A DNA stretch of 64,000 bases from Chloroflexota bacterium (GCA_029265355.1 JAJUJL010000004.1:124001-188000), one strand, 5' to 3'. Shown: positions 16,826-25,818, counted from the first letter of the stretch. Translations and numbers: made by a program. Notes: generated by a model from the letters alone, not told the origin.

Positions 16826-17685
16826 TCGCCCGCACGGTTGGCGCTGCCGCCCGGCGGCTGCTGAAAGAGGCCCAAACCGCTGTGCTGGTGGGACACACCT
16901 CGCGCGGCGCATTCCTGGCGCTGGATTCGGGAGAGCCGGTGTTTCTCTCGCTGGAGGGCTATCGCGGCCCGCTGACAGTGAATGTGGCCGGCCCGGCGCA
17001 ACCGCTGAGAGGGCTTCCTGTGCAGGCGCCAGCCCGCCTTCATGCCCAGGAGATTATTTTCGAACAACATGGCATCAGCATCCAAACCGCTGGCGCGGAA
17101 ACCTGGCTGGCCCCGCCGCGCCCGGAAAACCCACTTTCGCAAAGGGTGCGCCGCGTGTTTGGAGAAGAAGTGCTCCAGCAGGCAGTGCAACATGGAGAAG
17201 CGGAAGGTATGCTCGCCGCAGTTGCCACCCTCCTGGGTCTGGAGGCTGCTGTTGAAAGGCGCCCGCTGCCCACCAGCCTGCTGGCGGTCCGTGATTATTT
17301 GAGGCAACGCCAACTCGAACGGGCGGCAGCAGCCATCCAACCGCTGTTGGGCTATGGGCGCGGGCTAACCCCCGCCGGCGACGACCTGGCGCTGGGATTG
17401 CTGTTGGCGCTTGGTCGCTGGGGAGATGTGTTGGCGCCGGATCTGGAGGTGCAGGCGCTGGAGCGGCTGGTGCTGCCCGCTGCTGCCTGGCGCACCACCG
17501 CGCTCTCCACCAGCCTGATCGCCTGCGCTGCCCAGGGCCAGGCAGATGAACGCCTGCTCGCCGCGCTGGATGGGCTGCTGTGCGGCGGCGTCACAGCGGA
17601 GAGGCTGGTCGCAGGAGTGTCCAAATGGGGGAACACTTCCGGGCTGCAGGCGCTGGCGGGCATGCTGTTGGTGGTTGTCCCTTAA
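16822..17685 (+). CDS. DUF2877 protein (YlbF/AllH-like), putative carbamoyltransferase subunit
   Basis: A 287-residue DUF2877 protein. The diagnostic segment is GYGRGLTPAGDDLALG (around residues 175-190), followed by the conserved WRTTALSTSLIACAAQG. In E. coli the equivalent gene ylbF lies with fdrA and ylbE, and the three products are reported to act together in oxamate carbamoyl transfer. Here it is encoded apart from them, on the opposite strand, beyond the hydroxylase and permease genes, yet inside the same locus. It is the third gene of a coupled operon with two small membrane proteins. Confidence 0.85.
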   Translation: MIARTVGAAARRLLKEAQTAVLVGHTSRGAFLALDSGEPVFLSLEGYRGPLTVNVAGPAQPLRGLPVQAPARLHAQEIIFEQHGISIQTAGAETWLAPPRPENPLSQRVRRVFGEEVLQQAVQHGEAEGMLAAVATLLGLEAAVERRPLPTSLLAVRDYLRQRQLERAAAAIQPLLGYGRGLTPAGDDLALGLLLALGRWGDVLAPDLEVQALERLVLPAAAWRTTALSTSLIACAAQGQADERLLAALDGLLCGGVTAERLVAGVSKWGNTSGLQALAGMLLVVVP

Positions 17686-17796
17686 CCAAACCGAGCTGCG
17701 GGTCAACTTCTATCGCGTGGCGATCTTACCGCCCGCTCAATGAAAAGGTATAATATCCGAGTGACGACCCAGCAAAACGCGGAGCGAGAAAGTGGG

Positions 17797-19317
17797 ATGA
17801 CGGCACGAGCTGCGACGATGTGGCTGGTGTTCGTCTTGGCCCTGCTTCTCACTGCCTGCGCCACTCCCAATCCCCCACCCACTGCGCAGCCGGATTACAA
17901 CCAGGCTGCCACACAAGTTGCCGGCACGGTCTATGCTCAGTTGACCCTGTCAGCGGGAGAAACCGCTGTCGTCCGCCTGACCGAGATCGCGGCTCAGCCG
18001 CCGGCGACCGCCACACCACTGCTTTCGCCGACCCCGCTGCCGACGCTTCCCCCCACACCTACCCCGCCGTTGCCCAGCCCGACCCCCACGCCGGTGTGCG
18101 ATGCAGCCGAGTTCATCAGCGATTTATCCATACCAGACAACACCGTGTTGCAGCCCGGTACAAGCTTCACCAAATCCTGGCGCTTGAAAAATGTTGGCGC
18201 ATGCGCCTGGACTACTGCCTACTCGTTAATTTTTGTAGGTGGTGATGCGTTGGGCACAGTCTCGATCGTCGCGCTGCCCTACCAGGTCTACCCTGGCGAA
18301 ACAGTGGATATCTCGGTTCCCTTGCGGGCGCCAGCGCAGGCTGGCCTGTATCGCAGCAACTGGATGCTGCGCAATGCCAATGGACAGCTCTTTGGCGTCG
18401 GCGCAGACGCCCAGGGGGTGTTTTGGGTGCAGGTACAAGTCAGCGGCACGCCGGTGCCCGGCCGCGACGGCTACGACTTTGCCGCCAATTACTGCCGCGC
18501 CGCCTGGCGTAATGAGAATATTCCTCTGCCCTGCCCGGGCGCGGTCGGCGACCAGGATGGATTCGTCAGCCTGCTGAGCAATCCAGAGCTGGAGAGCCGT
18601 GTGGAAGACGAGCCCACCCTGTGGATGCGCCCCAGTAGCAACGAGCGTGGCTGGATTATCGCCGAGTATCCTCCCTACCTGGTGAAGGGCGGCGATCGCT
18701 TCCTGAGCGAAATCGGCTGCCTGGCAGACGCCCCACGCTGCAACGTCACCTTCTACCTGGATTATCGCCTCTCCGACGGCTCGGTGCGCAACCTTGGCGC
18801 CTGGCGGGAGGTTTCGGACGAACGCACCACCCTGGTTGACGTGGATCTTTCCGACCTGGCTGGCTTAGCCGTCAACTTCATCTTGAGCGTGCGCAATAAT
18901 GGCGTCTTTGCCGATGCGGATGCATTCTGGCTGGTGCCTCAAATTTCCAACAACAACCTGACCACAACCGGCCTGGTGCTCACCTGGCAACAAACTGGCG
19001 GGACGGAAGGCGCATGCGACAGGTTGCAAATCTACCTGACTGGCAGCCGGCGCGGCGAAGCCAGGGCCTTTTCTTGCGGCTCGAACGGGCGAGAATTGGG
19101 CAGCCGGCGCCTGAGCGAATCGGAGCTATCTCAGGTGTTAGATTGGGTGGCGCGCCTCAGCAGCTACGATGGCGAGGTGTTTGTCCCCGATCAAAACCAG
19201 CCATTGCTTGCCTTCATCACCTTCAATGGTCGCGGCAGCCAGCAGGCTTCAGCCGCAGAGATCAACGCCATGCACAGCCTGGCAAAGAATCTGTTCAATG
19301 CCATCCTGAACGATTGA
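17797..19317 (+). CDS. Lipoprotein with NBR1-type Ig-like domain
   Basis: A secreted lipoprotein of about 506 residues. The signal peptide ends in the lipobox LLTAC. A Thr/Pro-rich linker follows (TPLLSPTPLPTLPPTPTPP and similar), then an Ig-like domain of the NBR1 type (residues about 105-220), with WRLKNVGACAWT and the VSVPLRAPAQAG-type pattern altered to ISVPLRAPAQAG. The C-terminal half has no recognised domain. An in-frame ATG at 17740 is possible but leaves a long hydrophilic extension before the signal, so 17797 is preferred. Such Ig-like domains with Thr/Pro spacers are common on Anaerolineae surface proteins; the role is probably adhesive or scaffolding. Confidence 0.82.
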   Translation: MTARAATMWLVFVLALLLTACATPNPPPTAQPDYNQAATQVAGTVYAQLTLSAGETAVVRLTEIAAQPPATATPLLSPTPLPTLPPTPTPPLPSPTPTPVCDAAEFISDLSIPDNTVLQPGTSFTKSWRLKNVGACAWTTAYSLIFVGGDALGTVSIVALPYQVYPGETVDISVPLRAPAQAGLYRSNWMLRNANGQLFGVGADAQGVFWVQVQVSGTPVPGRDGYDFAANYCRAAWRNENIPLPCPGAVGDQDGFVSLLSNPELESRVEDEPTLWMRPSSNERGWIIAEYPPYLVKGGDRFLSEIGCLADAPRCNVTFYLDYRLSDGSVRNLGAWREVSDERTTLVDVDLSDLAGLAVNFILSVRNNGVFADADAFWLVPQISNNNLTTTGLVLTWQQTGGTEGACDRLQIYLTGSRRGEARAFSCGSNGRELGSRRLSESELSQVLDWVARLSSYDGEVFVPDQNQPLLAFITFNGRGSQQASAAEINAMHSLAKNLFNAILND

Positions 19318-19417
19318 GTTTGCGATCCATCACCAAACCCAAACTTTCATTGCATAATTTCCCGCCTCATGACCATCTCGAGGTGATTTCAATTTGACCA
19401 GACACAAAGGAAGTCTT

Positions 19418-21256
19418 ATGCACGCCGATGAAATGCTCGAGCACTTGATGGCCTTGCCCAAAGTTTTGGAAGCGCGCCTTTCGCCCAATGGACGCTGGGT
19501 AGCGTTCGTCTGGTATCACCGCCACGCCAACCTGGACGTTTTCGCCGTGCCCGTGGATGGCTCCACCCCGCCAATCGCCATGACCAACACGCCGGAGTAC
19601 ACCCAGTTGGTAAGCTGGGCGCCCGATTCGCAATCGATCATCGTCAACGAGGACCACGATGGTGATGAATTCGTGCGCTTGTTCCGCGTCGACCTCAGCC
19701 GCCCGGGCGAGATGATCCCGTTGACCGAAGACCGCCCGCCCTATTTCATCCGCGGCGGGTACCTGCACCCGGACGGAAAGACGATATTCTACGGAGCAAA
19801 TTACGACTTCGAGACCGGTCAAGTCATCGAGCCGACCCGTTTATACCGCCATGACTTGCAAACCGGCGAACGGCACGCCCTGACCAACCCTTCAAAGCCG
19901 GACTACCAGTTCAGCAGTCTGAACCCGCAAGGCACACACCTGCTGTGTTCGCGCAAGGACCGCCATCCCGCAGGGCGACAGTTCCACCTGGTAGATGTCG
20001 AAGGCGGCGAAGACCGGGAGATTCTCAACTTCGGAGACGATGTGAAGACCTTTGCGCGCTGGTTTCCAGATGGCGAGAATGTGCTCGTCTTGAGCGAATC
20101 AACCGGCAAGGGCAAGCAGGATTACCAGAGTGTGGGCGTCTATCACTGGCCCAGCGGTAAGCTGCGCTGGTTGCTGGATGACCCGTCTCGCTCGGTTGAA
20201 AGCGCCCTGGTCTCGCCCGACGGCACGATCATTGTGGACGAGATCGTGGAGGCGGGGCACCGCGCCAGCTATTTCGACGCCCAGGGCGTGTTGCGACCCT
20301 TCCCCTCCTTGCCGGGCAACCTGATGCCCCTGGGGCGCACGCCGGATGGCGCCTGGATCGGTTTGTACTCCTCCGCTACCTGGCCCACGGAGGTGGTGCG
20401 CTTCACTGAAGCGGTGCGTTCGCCGCAAGAGCTGCTCTCGCTCACCCGCGTGTGGGAGCTGACCCGCTTGCAGCCCTCTGACCTGAAACCAGCGGAGTCC
20501 TTTTATTGGAATTCTGTGGACGGGCTGCGCATCCAGGGCTGGCTGTACCGGGCGCAGCCCAATCCAAAACGGGCCGTGATCTACGTGCACGGCGGGCCCA
20601 CCCACCATTCCCAGGATGATCTCAATCCCCAAATCCAGTACCTTACCCGGCGGGGTTTCAATGTGCTGGATGTGAACTACCGCGGCAGCACCGGCTTCGG
20701 TTTGAAATTTCGCGAGGCAATCAAGGAAGATGGCTGGGGCGGGCGCGAGCAGGCCGATATCGCTGCCGGCGCTCAAGCGCTGATCCAGGCTGGATTAGCT
20801 GAGCCAGGCCGCGTCGGGGTAACCGGCACCTCCTACGGCGGCTACTCCTCCTGGTTCCAGATCACCCACACACCCGTAGAAACCATCGCCGCCGCAGCGC
20901 CGATCTGCGGGATGACCGATTTGGTCGTGGATTACGAGACCACCCGCCCGGACCTACGCCCGTACAGCGAGGAGATGATCGGCGGCCGCCCAGACCAGGC
21001 GCCGCAGCGCTACTACGAACGCTCGCCAATCAACTTCGTGCAGAATATCCGCGGCAAGCTGCTCATCATTCAAGGCGCGCTGGACCCCAACGTCACCCCG
21101 GAAAATGTGCGCCAGGTGCGCCAGCGGCTGGACGCTGCCAGGATCCCGTATGAGCTGCTGGTCTTCGAAGATGAGGGTCACGGTATCGTCAAGGTCGCCA
21201 ACCAAAAAGTGCTCTACCAGCGACTGGCAGAGTTTTTCGAGGCGGCGTTGGGATAA
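19418..21256 (+). CDS. S9-family prolyl oligopeptidase-like peptidase
   Basis: A 612-residue protein with an N-terminal beta-propeller-like half (repeats such as SPNGRWVAF, APDSQSI and HPDGKTIFYG) and a C-terminal alpha/beta-hydrolase domain. The triad is Ser472 in GTSYGGY, Asp556 in GALDPN and His588 in EGHGI. The start at 19418 has AAAGGAAG upstream. No signal peptide is visible, so it acts in the cytosol on peptides or acylated amino acids; S9C acylaminoacyl peptidases are the closest type. It stands alone between a lipoprotein gene and the tetR operon. Confidence 0.92.
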   Translation: MHADEMLEHLMALPKVLEARLSPNGRWVAFVWYHRHANLDVFAVPVDGSTPPIAMTNTPEYTQLVSWAPDSQSIIVNEDHDGDEFVRLFRVDLSRPGEMIPLTEDRPPYFIRGGYLHPDGKTIFYGANYDFETGQVIEPTRLYRHDLQTGERHALTNPSKPDYQFSSLNPQGTHLLCSRKDRHPAGRQFHLVDVEGGEDREILNFGDDVKTFARWFPDGENVLVLSESTGKGKQDYQSVGVYHWPSGKLRWLLDDPSRSVESALVSPDGTIIVDEIVEAGHRASYFDAQGVLRPFPSLPGNLMPLGRTPDGAWIGLYSSATWPTEVVRFTEAVRSPQELLSLTRVWELTRLQPSDLKPAESFYWNSVDGLRIQGWLYRAQPNPKRAVIYVHGGPTHHSQDDLNPQIQYLTRRGFNVLDVNYRGSTGFGLKFREAIKEDGWGGREQADIAAGAQALIQAGLAEPGRVGVTGTSYGGYSSWFQITHTPVETIAAAAPICGMTDLVVDYETTRPDLRPYSEEMIGGRPDQAPQRYYERSPINFVQNIRGKLLIIQGALDPNVTPENVRQVRQRLDAARIPYELLVFEDEGHGIVKVANQKVLYQRLAEFFEAALG

Positions 21257-21379
21257 AAGAGCAGTCTTTTCCTCCCAGGCCGCAGGGTGCAGGGAGGGGA
21301 TAACAGAGGCACTCGGCGCTTGTGTCTCTACAAATGCGCTGGGTGCTAATCTCCGACAACGCTCCCACCATATTGCCTC

Positions 21380-21432
21380 TTGACAAGTGCGCCTTTTTCG
21401 TCTAAAATGACTGAGTAATCAGTCATTTTAGA
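21380..21432 (+). promoter_or_regulatory. Promoter with overlapping perfect TetR operator palindrome
   Basis: TTGACA (21380-21385) and TAAAAT (21403-21408) are separated by exactly 17 bp. A perfect inverted repeat with 14-bp arms (21401-21414 and 21419-21432, centre GTAA) covers the -10 box and the start site. The tetR start codon follows 13 bases later. The regulator most likely binds here and represses its own operon. Confidence 0.88.
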
Positions 21433-21444
21433 CAGGAGACCCAT

Positions 21445-22041
21445 TTGATCCGCAACCTCGACCCCCACAAACGCGCCGCCTTTCTCGACGCCGCCCTGCA
21501 GCTCTTCGTCGCCCGCGGCGTGCAAAACACCAGCACCGCCGCCATCGCCCAGCAAGCCGGCGCGGCGTCTGGCACGCTCTTCCTCTACTTCCCCACCAAG
21601 CAAGACCTGGTCGATGAGCTGGCGCTGCAGATTGCCCGGCAGCAATCGGAGTACATCAACAGTTTGCTTCAGCCCGAGCTTTCTGCGCAGCAAACTTTTG
21701 CCGCCATTTGGCGCGGCTCGCTGGAATGGTTCCTGCAGCACCCGGAGGCCTACCGCTATATCCAGCAGGTGCGCGATAGCGGCATGCTCAGCCGGCGCGT
21801 AGTGGAAGAATCCAACCAAAGCTTCGCCTATTACTATACCGCCATTCAGAAAGGACTGGCGGAGGGTTGCCTGAAACCCTATCCGCTGGAGCTGATCGGC
21901 GGCATGCTGTACCAGGCAATCGTGGCAGTGATGAACCTGCTCAATGCCCAGACGGACAGAGCCAAACAAGAAGAGATGCTGCGCATGGGCTTCGATATTT
22001 TCTGGGATGGCATCCGCCGGCACACTCCGGTTCAGCCATGA
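21445..22041 (+). CDS. TetR-family transcriptional regulator
   Basis: A 198-residue repressor. The N-terminal helix-turn-helix spans roughly residues 10-57, with the family pattern FVARGVQNTSTAAIAQQAG and SGTLFLYFPTKQDL. The C-terminal ligand-binding domain has no ligand-specific signature. The start is TTG at 21445, with AGGAG six bases upstream. The gene lies immediately behind a palindromic operator and its stop overlaps the start of the quinone oxidoreductase gene (ATGA), so it probably controls that enzyme in response to a lipophilic or electrophilic compound. Confidence 0.93.
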   Translation: MIRNLDPHKRAAFLDAALQLFVARGVQNTSTAAIAQQAGAASGTLFLYFPTKQDLVDELALQIARQQSEYINSLLQPELSAQQTFAAIWRGSLEWFLQHPEAYRYIQQVRDSGMLSRRVVEESNQSFAYYYTAIQKGLAEGCLKPYPLELIGGMLYQAIVAVMNLLNAQTDRAKQEEMLRMGFDIFWDGIRRHTPVQP

Positions 22042-23048
22042 AAAACCGGCGCGTGCTCGTCACCCAGCGCGGCGCTGCCGAGCTGATGCAAGTTATCGAG
22101 GAAGAGATGCCCGAGCCCAGCGCCGGGCAGGTGCGCCTGAAAGTGCTGGCGGCGCCGGTCAGCGCGCCGGATATCACCGCCCGGTTGGGGCAGTCGCCGA
22201 TCCTGCCGCGCCTGCCGTTCACGCCCGGCTATGCCGTAGTGGGCGTGGTCGAGGCCTGCGGATCGGGCGTGGCGCGCGCCTGGAGCGGCGCGCCGGCCGC
22301 GGCGCTGACTGTTATCGGCGGTTACAGCGAGCACATTCTCCTGCCAGTGGGCGAGCTGATCCCGCTGCCGGAGGGGCTCGACCCGGCGCAGGTCGCCCCA
22401 CTGGTGATGAATTACCTGGTCGCCTACCAATGCCTGCACCGCTGGGCGCGCGTCAAACCCGGCGAGACAGCCCTGGTGATTGGCGCCAGCGGCGGAATTG
22501 GCAGCGCCTTTCTGCAGTTGGGCAGGCTGGCAAACTTGAAGCTGTATGGCCTGGCCTCTGTCAACAAGCACGACCTGCTGCGCCAGTACGGCGCCACACC
22601 CATCGATTACCGCCAGGAGGATTTCGTCGCCGTGCTGCGCCGCCTGGAGCCGCAGGGCATCGACTGCGTTTTCGATGGCATGGCGGGCGAGTATATCCGG
22701 CGCGGCTTCTCGCTGCTGCGCCGCGGCGGACGGCTGGTGTGCTACGGTAACCCGCTCGGCCTGGCACAGGCGTTCAAGGCTGTCAGCCAGGTGCTGCGGC
22801 TCAACCTGCTGCCCAACGGTCGCTCCGCCAGCTATTACTCAACCGGCGTCTCGCGCCTGGATCGCCGCCCTTTCCTGCAGGATTGGCAAACCCTGTTTGG
22901 CTTGCTGCAGCAAGGACAGATTCAGCCCATTATCGCCGCCCGCTTTCCGATCCTGCAAGCCACCCAGGCCAACGCCCTGCTGGAGAGCGGTCAGGTCGTC
23001 GGCAATGTGGTGCTGCTGGCGCCGGAGCTCTATTCCCATCCTGCATGA
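22038..23048 (+). CDS. Zinc-independent medium-chain dehydrogenase (quinone oxidoreductase-like)
   Basis: A 336-residue MDR-superfamily oxidoreductase. The NAD(P)-binding motif is GASGGIGSAFLQLG (around residue 155) and the N-terminal GroES-like domain contains PGYAVVGVVEACGSGV. Zinc-binding cysteines are absent, as in quinone oxidoreductases, which reduce quinones or reactive enones with NADPH. The start at 22038 is defined by a 4-base overlap with tetR. Co-regulation by the TetR palindrome is likely, suggesting detoxification. Confidence 0.88.
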   Translation: MKNRRVLVTQRGAAELMQVIEEEMPEPSAGQVRLKVLAAPVSAPDITARLGQSPILPRLPFTPGYAVVGVVEACGSGVARAWSGAPAAALTVIGGYSEHILLPVGELIPLPEGLDPAQVAPLVMNYLVAYQCLHRWARVKPGETALVIGASGGIGSAFLQLGRLANLKLYGLASVNKHDLLRQYGATPIDYRQEDFVAVLRRLEPQGIDCVFDGMAGEYIRRGFSLLRRGGRLVCYGNPLGLAQAFKAVSQVLRLNLLPNGRSASYYSTGVSRLDRRPFLQDWQTLFGLLQQGQIQPIIAARFPILQATQANALLESGQVVGNVVLLAPELYSHPA

Positions 23049-23073
23049 TCTGTTACCCTCTTAAGGAGTTGCT

Positions 23074-23463
23074 ATGAGTATCGCATCCAACAAATTCGTT
23101 TACACCGGCCTGTTTTTCCTGGTGATCTTCATCACCGGCTTCTGGCTGAGCCGCCGCGGCGCGCCCTATGGCGCGCTGCTCTTCAACCTGCACAAATTGA
23201 TCGCCCTGGCAGCCGGCGTCATCCTGGCGATGAGCGTCTACCGCAGCCATCAGGCCGCACCGCTTACCCCGCTGCAACTGGCGCTCGTGGCGGCTACGAC
23301 CCTGGTCTTCGTGGCGCTGATCGTCGCTGGAGGGCTGCTCAGCGCCCACGCCGGCGGCAGCCTGCGCGGCATTTCACCCGCTATGCTGGCAGCCATCACC
23401 CAGGCGCACCACCTGCTGCCCTACCTGGCCGCGCTGGGCGCGGCGACGACCCTGACCCTTTGA
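23074..23463 (+). CDS. Small four-helix membrane protein
   Basis: A 129-residue protein with four hydrophobic helices (about residues 9-25, 35-57, 69-90 and 100-127) and little else. It has a good ribosome site, TTAAGGAG, before the ATG at 23074, and lies 25 bp after the oxidoreductase stop, so it belongs to the tetR operon. I recognise no family with certainty; the His residues in helices 2-4 (LHKLIAL, TQAHHLLPYL) could suggest haem contact, but that is a guess. Confidence 0.65.
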   Translation: MSIASNKFVYTGLFFLVIFITGFWLSRRGAPYGALLFNLHKLIALAAGVILAMSVYRSHQAAPLTPLQLALVAATTLVFVALIVAGGLLSAHAGGSLRGISPAMLAAITQAHHLLPYLAALGAATTLTL

Positions 23464-23671
23464 CCTGAACTGCCACGTTGAGCAATTCCACGACGTTGCG
23501 CGCATTTCAATTGAGATGAAACCATCCTGCGAGATCACCGGTGCCGTAGACGCAAAGCGCTTGCCTGGTGAGGTGTGTATTTCAGGCGAATGGGTTTTGT
23601 CACCTTCATCTGCGTACGCCGGTTCTGCGGCGCAATCTGCAGAGAGTCCAGGCACTTCCCCCGCTAAGCAC

Positions 23672-24496
23672 TCATGCCAGGTTTTGATCCACCAACGCCT
23701 GTAAGCGCTGGTACTGTGGGCTGGCAGCGTAGCGGCGCAGTTCGTTGATGCGCCGGATGAGCATGGGGTGCGAGCTGAGCGCTTCACCCAGGCTGCCCAT
23801 CCAGGTATCGTCCTCGGCGTCGATCTGGCGATAGGCCATTTCCAGCCCTGCGCGCGTCCTGCCCGCTGGCCCGGCGACCAGCTTGACCAGAGCGGTGATC
23901 GCTTTCTCAGGTCGCCCGCAGGCCAACAAGCCGGCCCGATCGGCGGAGAACTCGCACATGCGGTTCCACCACAGCAACGCCATGGTCAGGATGGCATTGA
24001 CCACCGATGAAGATGGAATGCCAGCCAACCCGCCCACCAGCGAATTCAGCCAGGTGTGTCCCAGGCGCACATGCCCCAACTCGTGCCCGATGATGAAGCG
24101 CAGCTCGTCGGCGTCCATCAGCTCGAGCAGCGCCGAGTACAACACCACCACCTTGGGGTTTTCCAGGCCAAAAGTGTAGGCATTTAAACGCTCGGAGCGC
24201 ACCACGTACATCTGCACCGGGCCGGGCTGCAATCGCGCCACGCACTGCTCCGCAAGCTGAGCCAGACCGGGGGCTGATTGCGGTGTCACCGGGTAGGCGG
24301 CGCGCATCAGCGCCTGGTGGTGCGAGCGGGTGGCAAGATAGGCCAGCAGGATGAAAAGCAGCACAAACACCGGACTGATGCAGAAGGTGACCGCTGCGGT
24401 AACCACCAGCACCGCCAGCCCGGCGAGCAACGTCAGCGCCAACACCACCTGTTCCTGCGGATAACGGTACTCGTCGGTATCGAAGACCCCTCTCAT
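23672..24496 (-). CDS. M48-family zinc metalloprotease, membrane-bound
   Basis: A 274-residue HtpX-like peptidase. Two membrane helices lie near residues 17-39 and 41-55. The zinc site is HELGH (138-142), with the third ligand E182 in CEFSADRAG. HtpX-type proteins degrade misfolded membrane proteins. The start at 24496 (MRGVFD) is chosen because it overlaps the nfeD-like stop by 4 bases; longer frames run through that gene. Coupling to an NfeD-type protease suggests a joint membrane quality-control unit. Confidence 0.9.
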   Translation of the reverse strand: MRGVFDTDEYRYPQEQVVLALTLLAGLAVLVVTAAVTFCISPVFVLLFILLAYLATRSHHQALMRAAYPVTPQSAPGLAQLAEQCVARLQPGPVQMYVVRSERLNAYTFGLENPKVVVLYSALLELMDADELRFIIGHELGHVRLGHTWLNSLVGGLAGIPSSSVVNAILTMALLWWNRMCEFSADRAGLLACGRPEKAITALVKLVAGPAGRTRAGLEMAYRQIDAEDDTWMGSLGEALSSHPMLIRRINELRRYAASPQYQRLQALVDQNLA

Positions 24497-25818
24497 GTTT
24501 CCACCCTGCGCACGACCAGGCGCACGCCGTCGATGCGCTCCACGCGCACCTTCGCGCCGCTGGGAAGAGGCGCCTCGCCAGGCGCCAACTCGGCTGTCCA
24601 CAGCTCGCTGCTCAACTGTACCGTGCCGCTGGGATTGAGTTCTTCGCGCACGATTCCAACTTTCCCCACCAGGCTGGTTTGCCCCATAATCGCCGGAAGG
24701 CGCTGGGCGCGCAGGGCGAAGCCCAGTATGCCCAGAAAGATCAGGCCCGTGATCACCGACATGCCCACGATCAATGGTACAGAAACGCGCTGGAAGTCCG
24801 GTACACCTGGCGAGTTGAACAGCACCAGCGCTCCGACGATCAGCGACGCCACCCCTGCGGCGGTCAGCGCGCCATGGGTGGGCGCCTTGATATCCAGGAT
24901 GAAGAGCACAAACGAGGTGACAATGAAAATCAGCCCAAACCAATTCACCGGCAGGATGCCCAGTCCATAAGTGGCCAGCGCCAGGCATACCACGCCGATG
25001 AAGCCCGCCACCCAGCCGCCCGGGCTGGAGATCTCGATCAGGATGGCCTGCACGCCGATGGTGATCAGCAAAAAGACGATATTGGGGTTGGTCAGGGTGG
25101 AAAGAAGCTGCTCGATCAAGGACTGCGAGAATTCTTCCACCACGATGCCAGTGGTGCGCAGCGTGTATTCGCCGCCGCGCATCTGCACGGTAAAACCATC
25201 CAACTGGCGCAGCAGATCCTGGCGGTCGTTGGCGATAAAGTCAATCAGGCCGACCGCCAGCGCCTCGCGCGCCGAAGCAGCCTCGGCGGATTCGATGGTC
25301 GCTTCCGCCAGCCGCACAGCCGGCTCGCCGCGCCGTTCCGCCAGCGAGCGCACAGTGGCCTTGAGGATATTTTTCTCTTTGGCTGCCAGGGTTTCGCCCA
25401 GGTCTTCCCCCTCTGCGCCGACAGGGCTTGCGGCGCCGATGGCAGTCTCCGGCGCCATGCCTGCGGCATGCCCCGCCAGCGTGATCATCGTGCCGGCGCT
25501 GCCCGCCATGGCGCCATTGGGGGTGATGTACACCACCACTGGCACGCTGCTGGCGCGGATGGTCTCAACCATCTTCTGCATCAAATCGATGCTGCCGCCG
25601 GGGGTGTTCAATTCAAAGATCAGCAACTCCGCGCCGCGCCGCTCGGCTGTCGTTATGGCGCGCTTCAAATATTCCAGCATCGATGGATTCAGAGGGCCGG
25701 CTGCCGAGATGACCAGCGCCACCGGCGACTCGCTCTGGGAGTAAGCTGGAGCCGGCGGCGTCACGAAGGCCGCCAGCCAGACGATCAGCAAGATCCAATA
25801 CCGGCTCATGTTGCGCAT
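24493..25818 (-). CDS. Long-form NfeD family protease (ClpP-like domain plus membrane domain)
   Basis: A 441-residue protein with a signal peptide (MRNMSRYWILLIVWLAAF), a ClpP-class serine protease domain with ELNTPGGS and the catalytic Ser in MAGSAGTMI, about five membrane helices (residues 230-345), and a C-terminal OB domain. This is the 1510-N plus NfeD architecture usually paired with a stomatin/flotillin-like protein; no such gene is adjacent here. The protease domain faces outward and is expected to cut hydrophobic segments. It is coupled to the M48 peptidase gene. Confidence 0.9.
   Translation of the reverse strand: MRNMSRYWILLIVWLAAFVTPPAPAYSQSESPVALVISAAGPLNPSMLEYLKRAITTAERRGAELLIFELNTPGGSIDLMQKMVETIRASSVPVVVYITPNGAMAGSAGTMITLAGHAAGMAPETAIGAASPVGAEGEDLGETLAAKEKNILKATVRSLAERRGEPAVRLAEATIESAEAASAREALAVGLIDFIANDRQDLLRQLDGFTVQMRGGEYTLRTTGIVVEEFSQSLIEQLLSTLTNPNIVFLLITIGVQAILIEISSPGGWVAGFIGVVCLALATYGLGILPVNWFGLIFIVTSFVLFILDIKAPTHGALTAAGVASLIVGALVLFNSPGVPDFQRVSVPLIVGMSVITGLIFLGILGFALRAQRLPAIMGQTSLVGKVGIVREELNPSGTVQLSSELWTAELAPGEAPLPSGAKVRVERIDGVRLVVRRVET

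Noticed and set aside
17998-18093. Thr/Pro repeat as a possible tandem DNA repeat
   Set aside because: It is an in-frame low-complexity linker between lipobox and Ig-like domain, irregular at DNA level, common in this type of lipoprotein.
24497-24988. N-terminal extension of the M48 protease frame
   Set aside because: It overlaps the coding sequence of the NfeD-like gene; the ATGA overlap at 24493-24496 identifies the real start.
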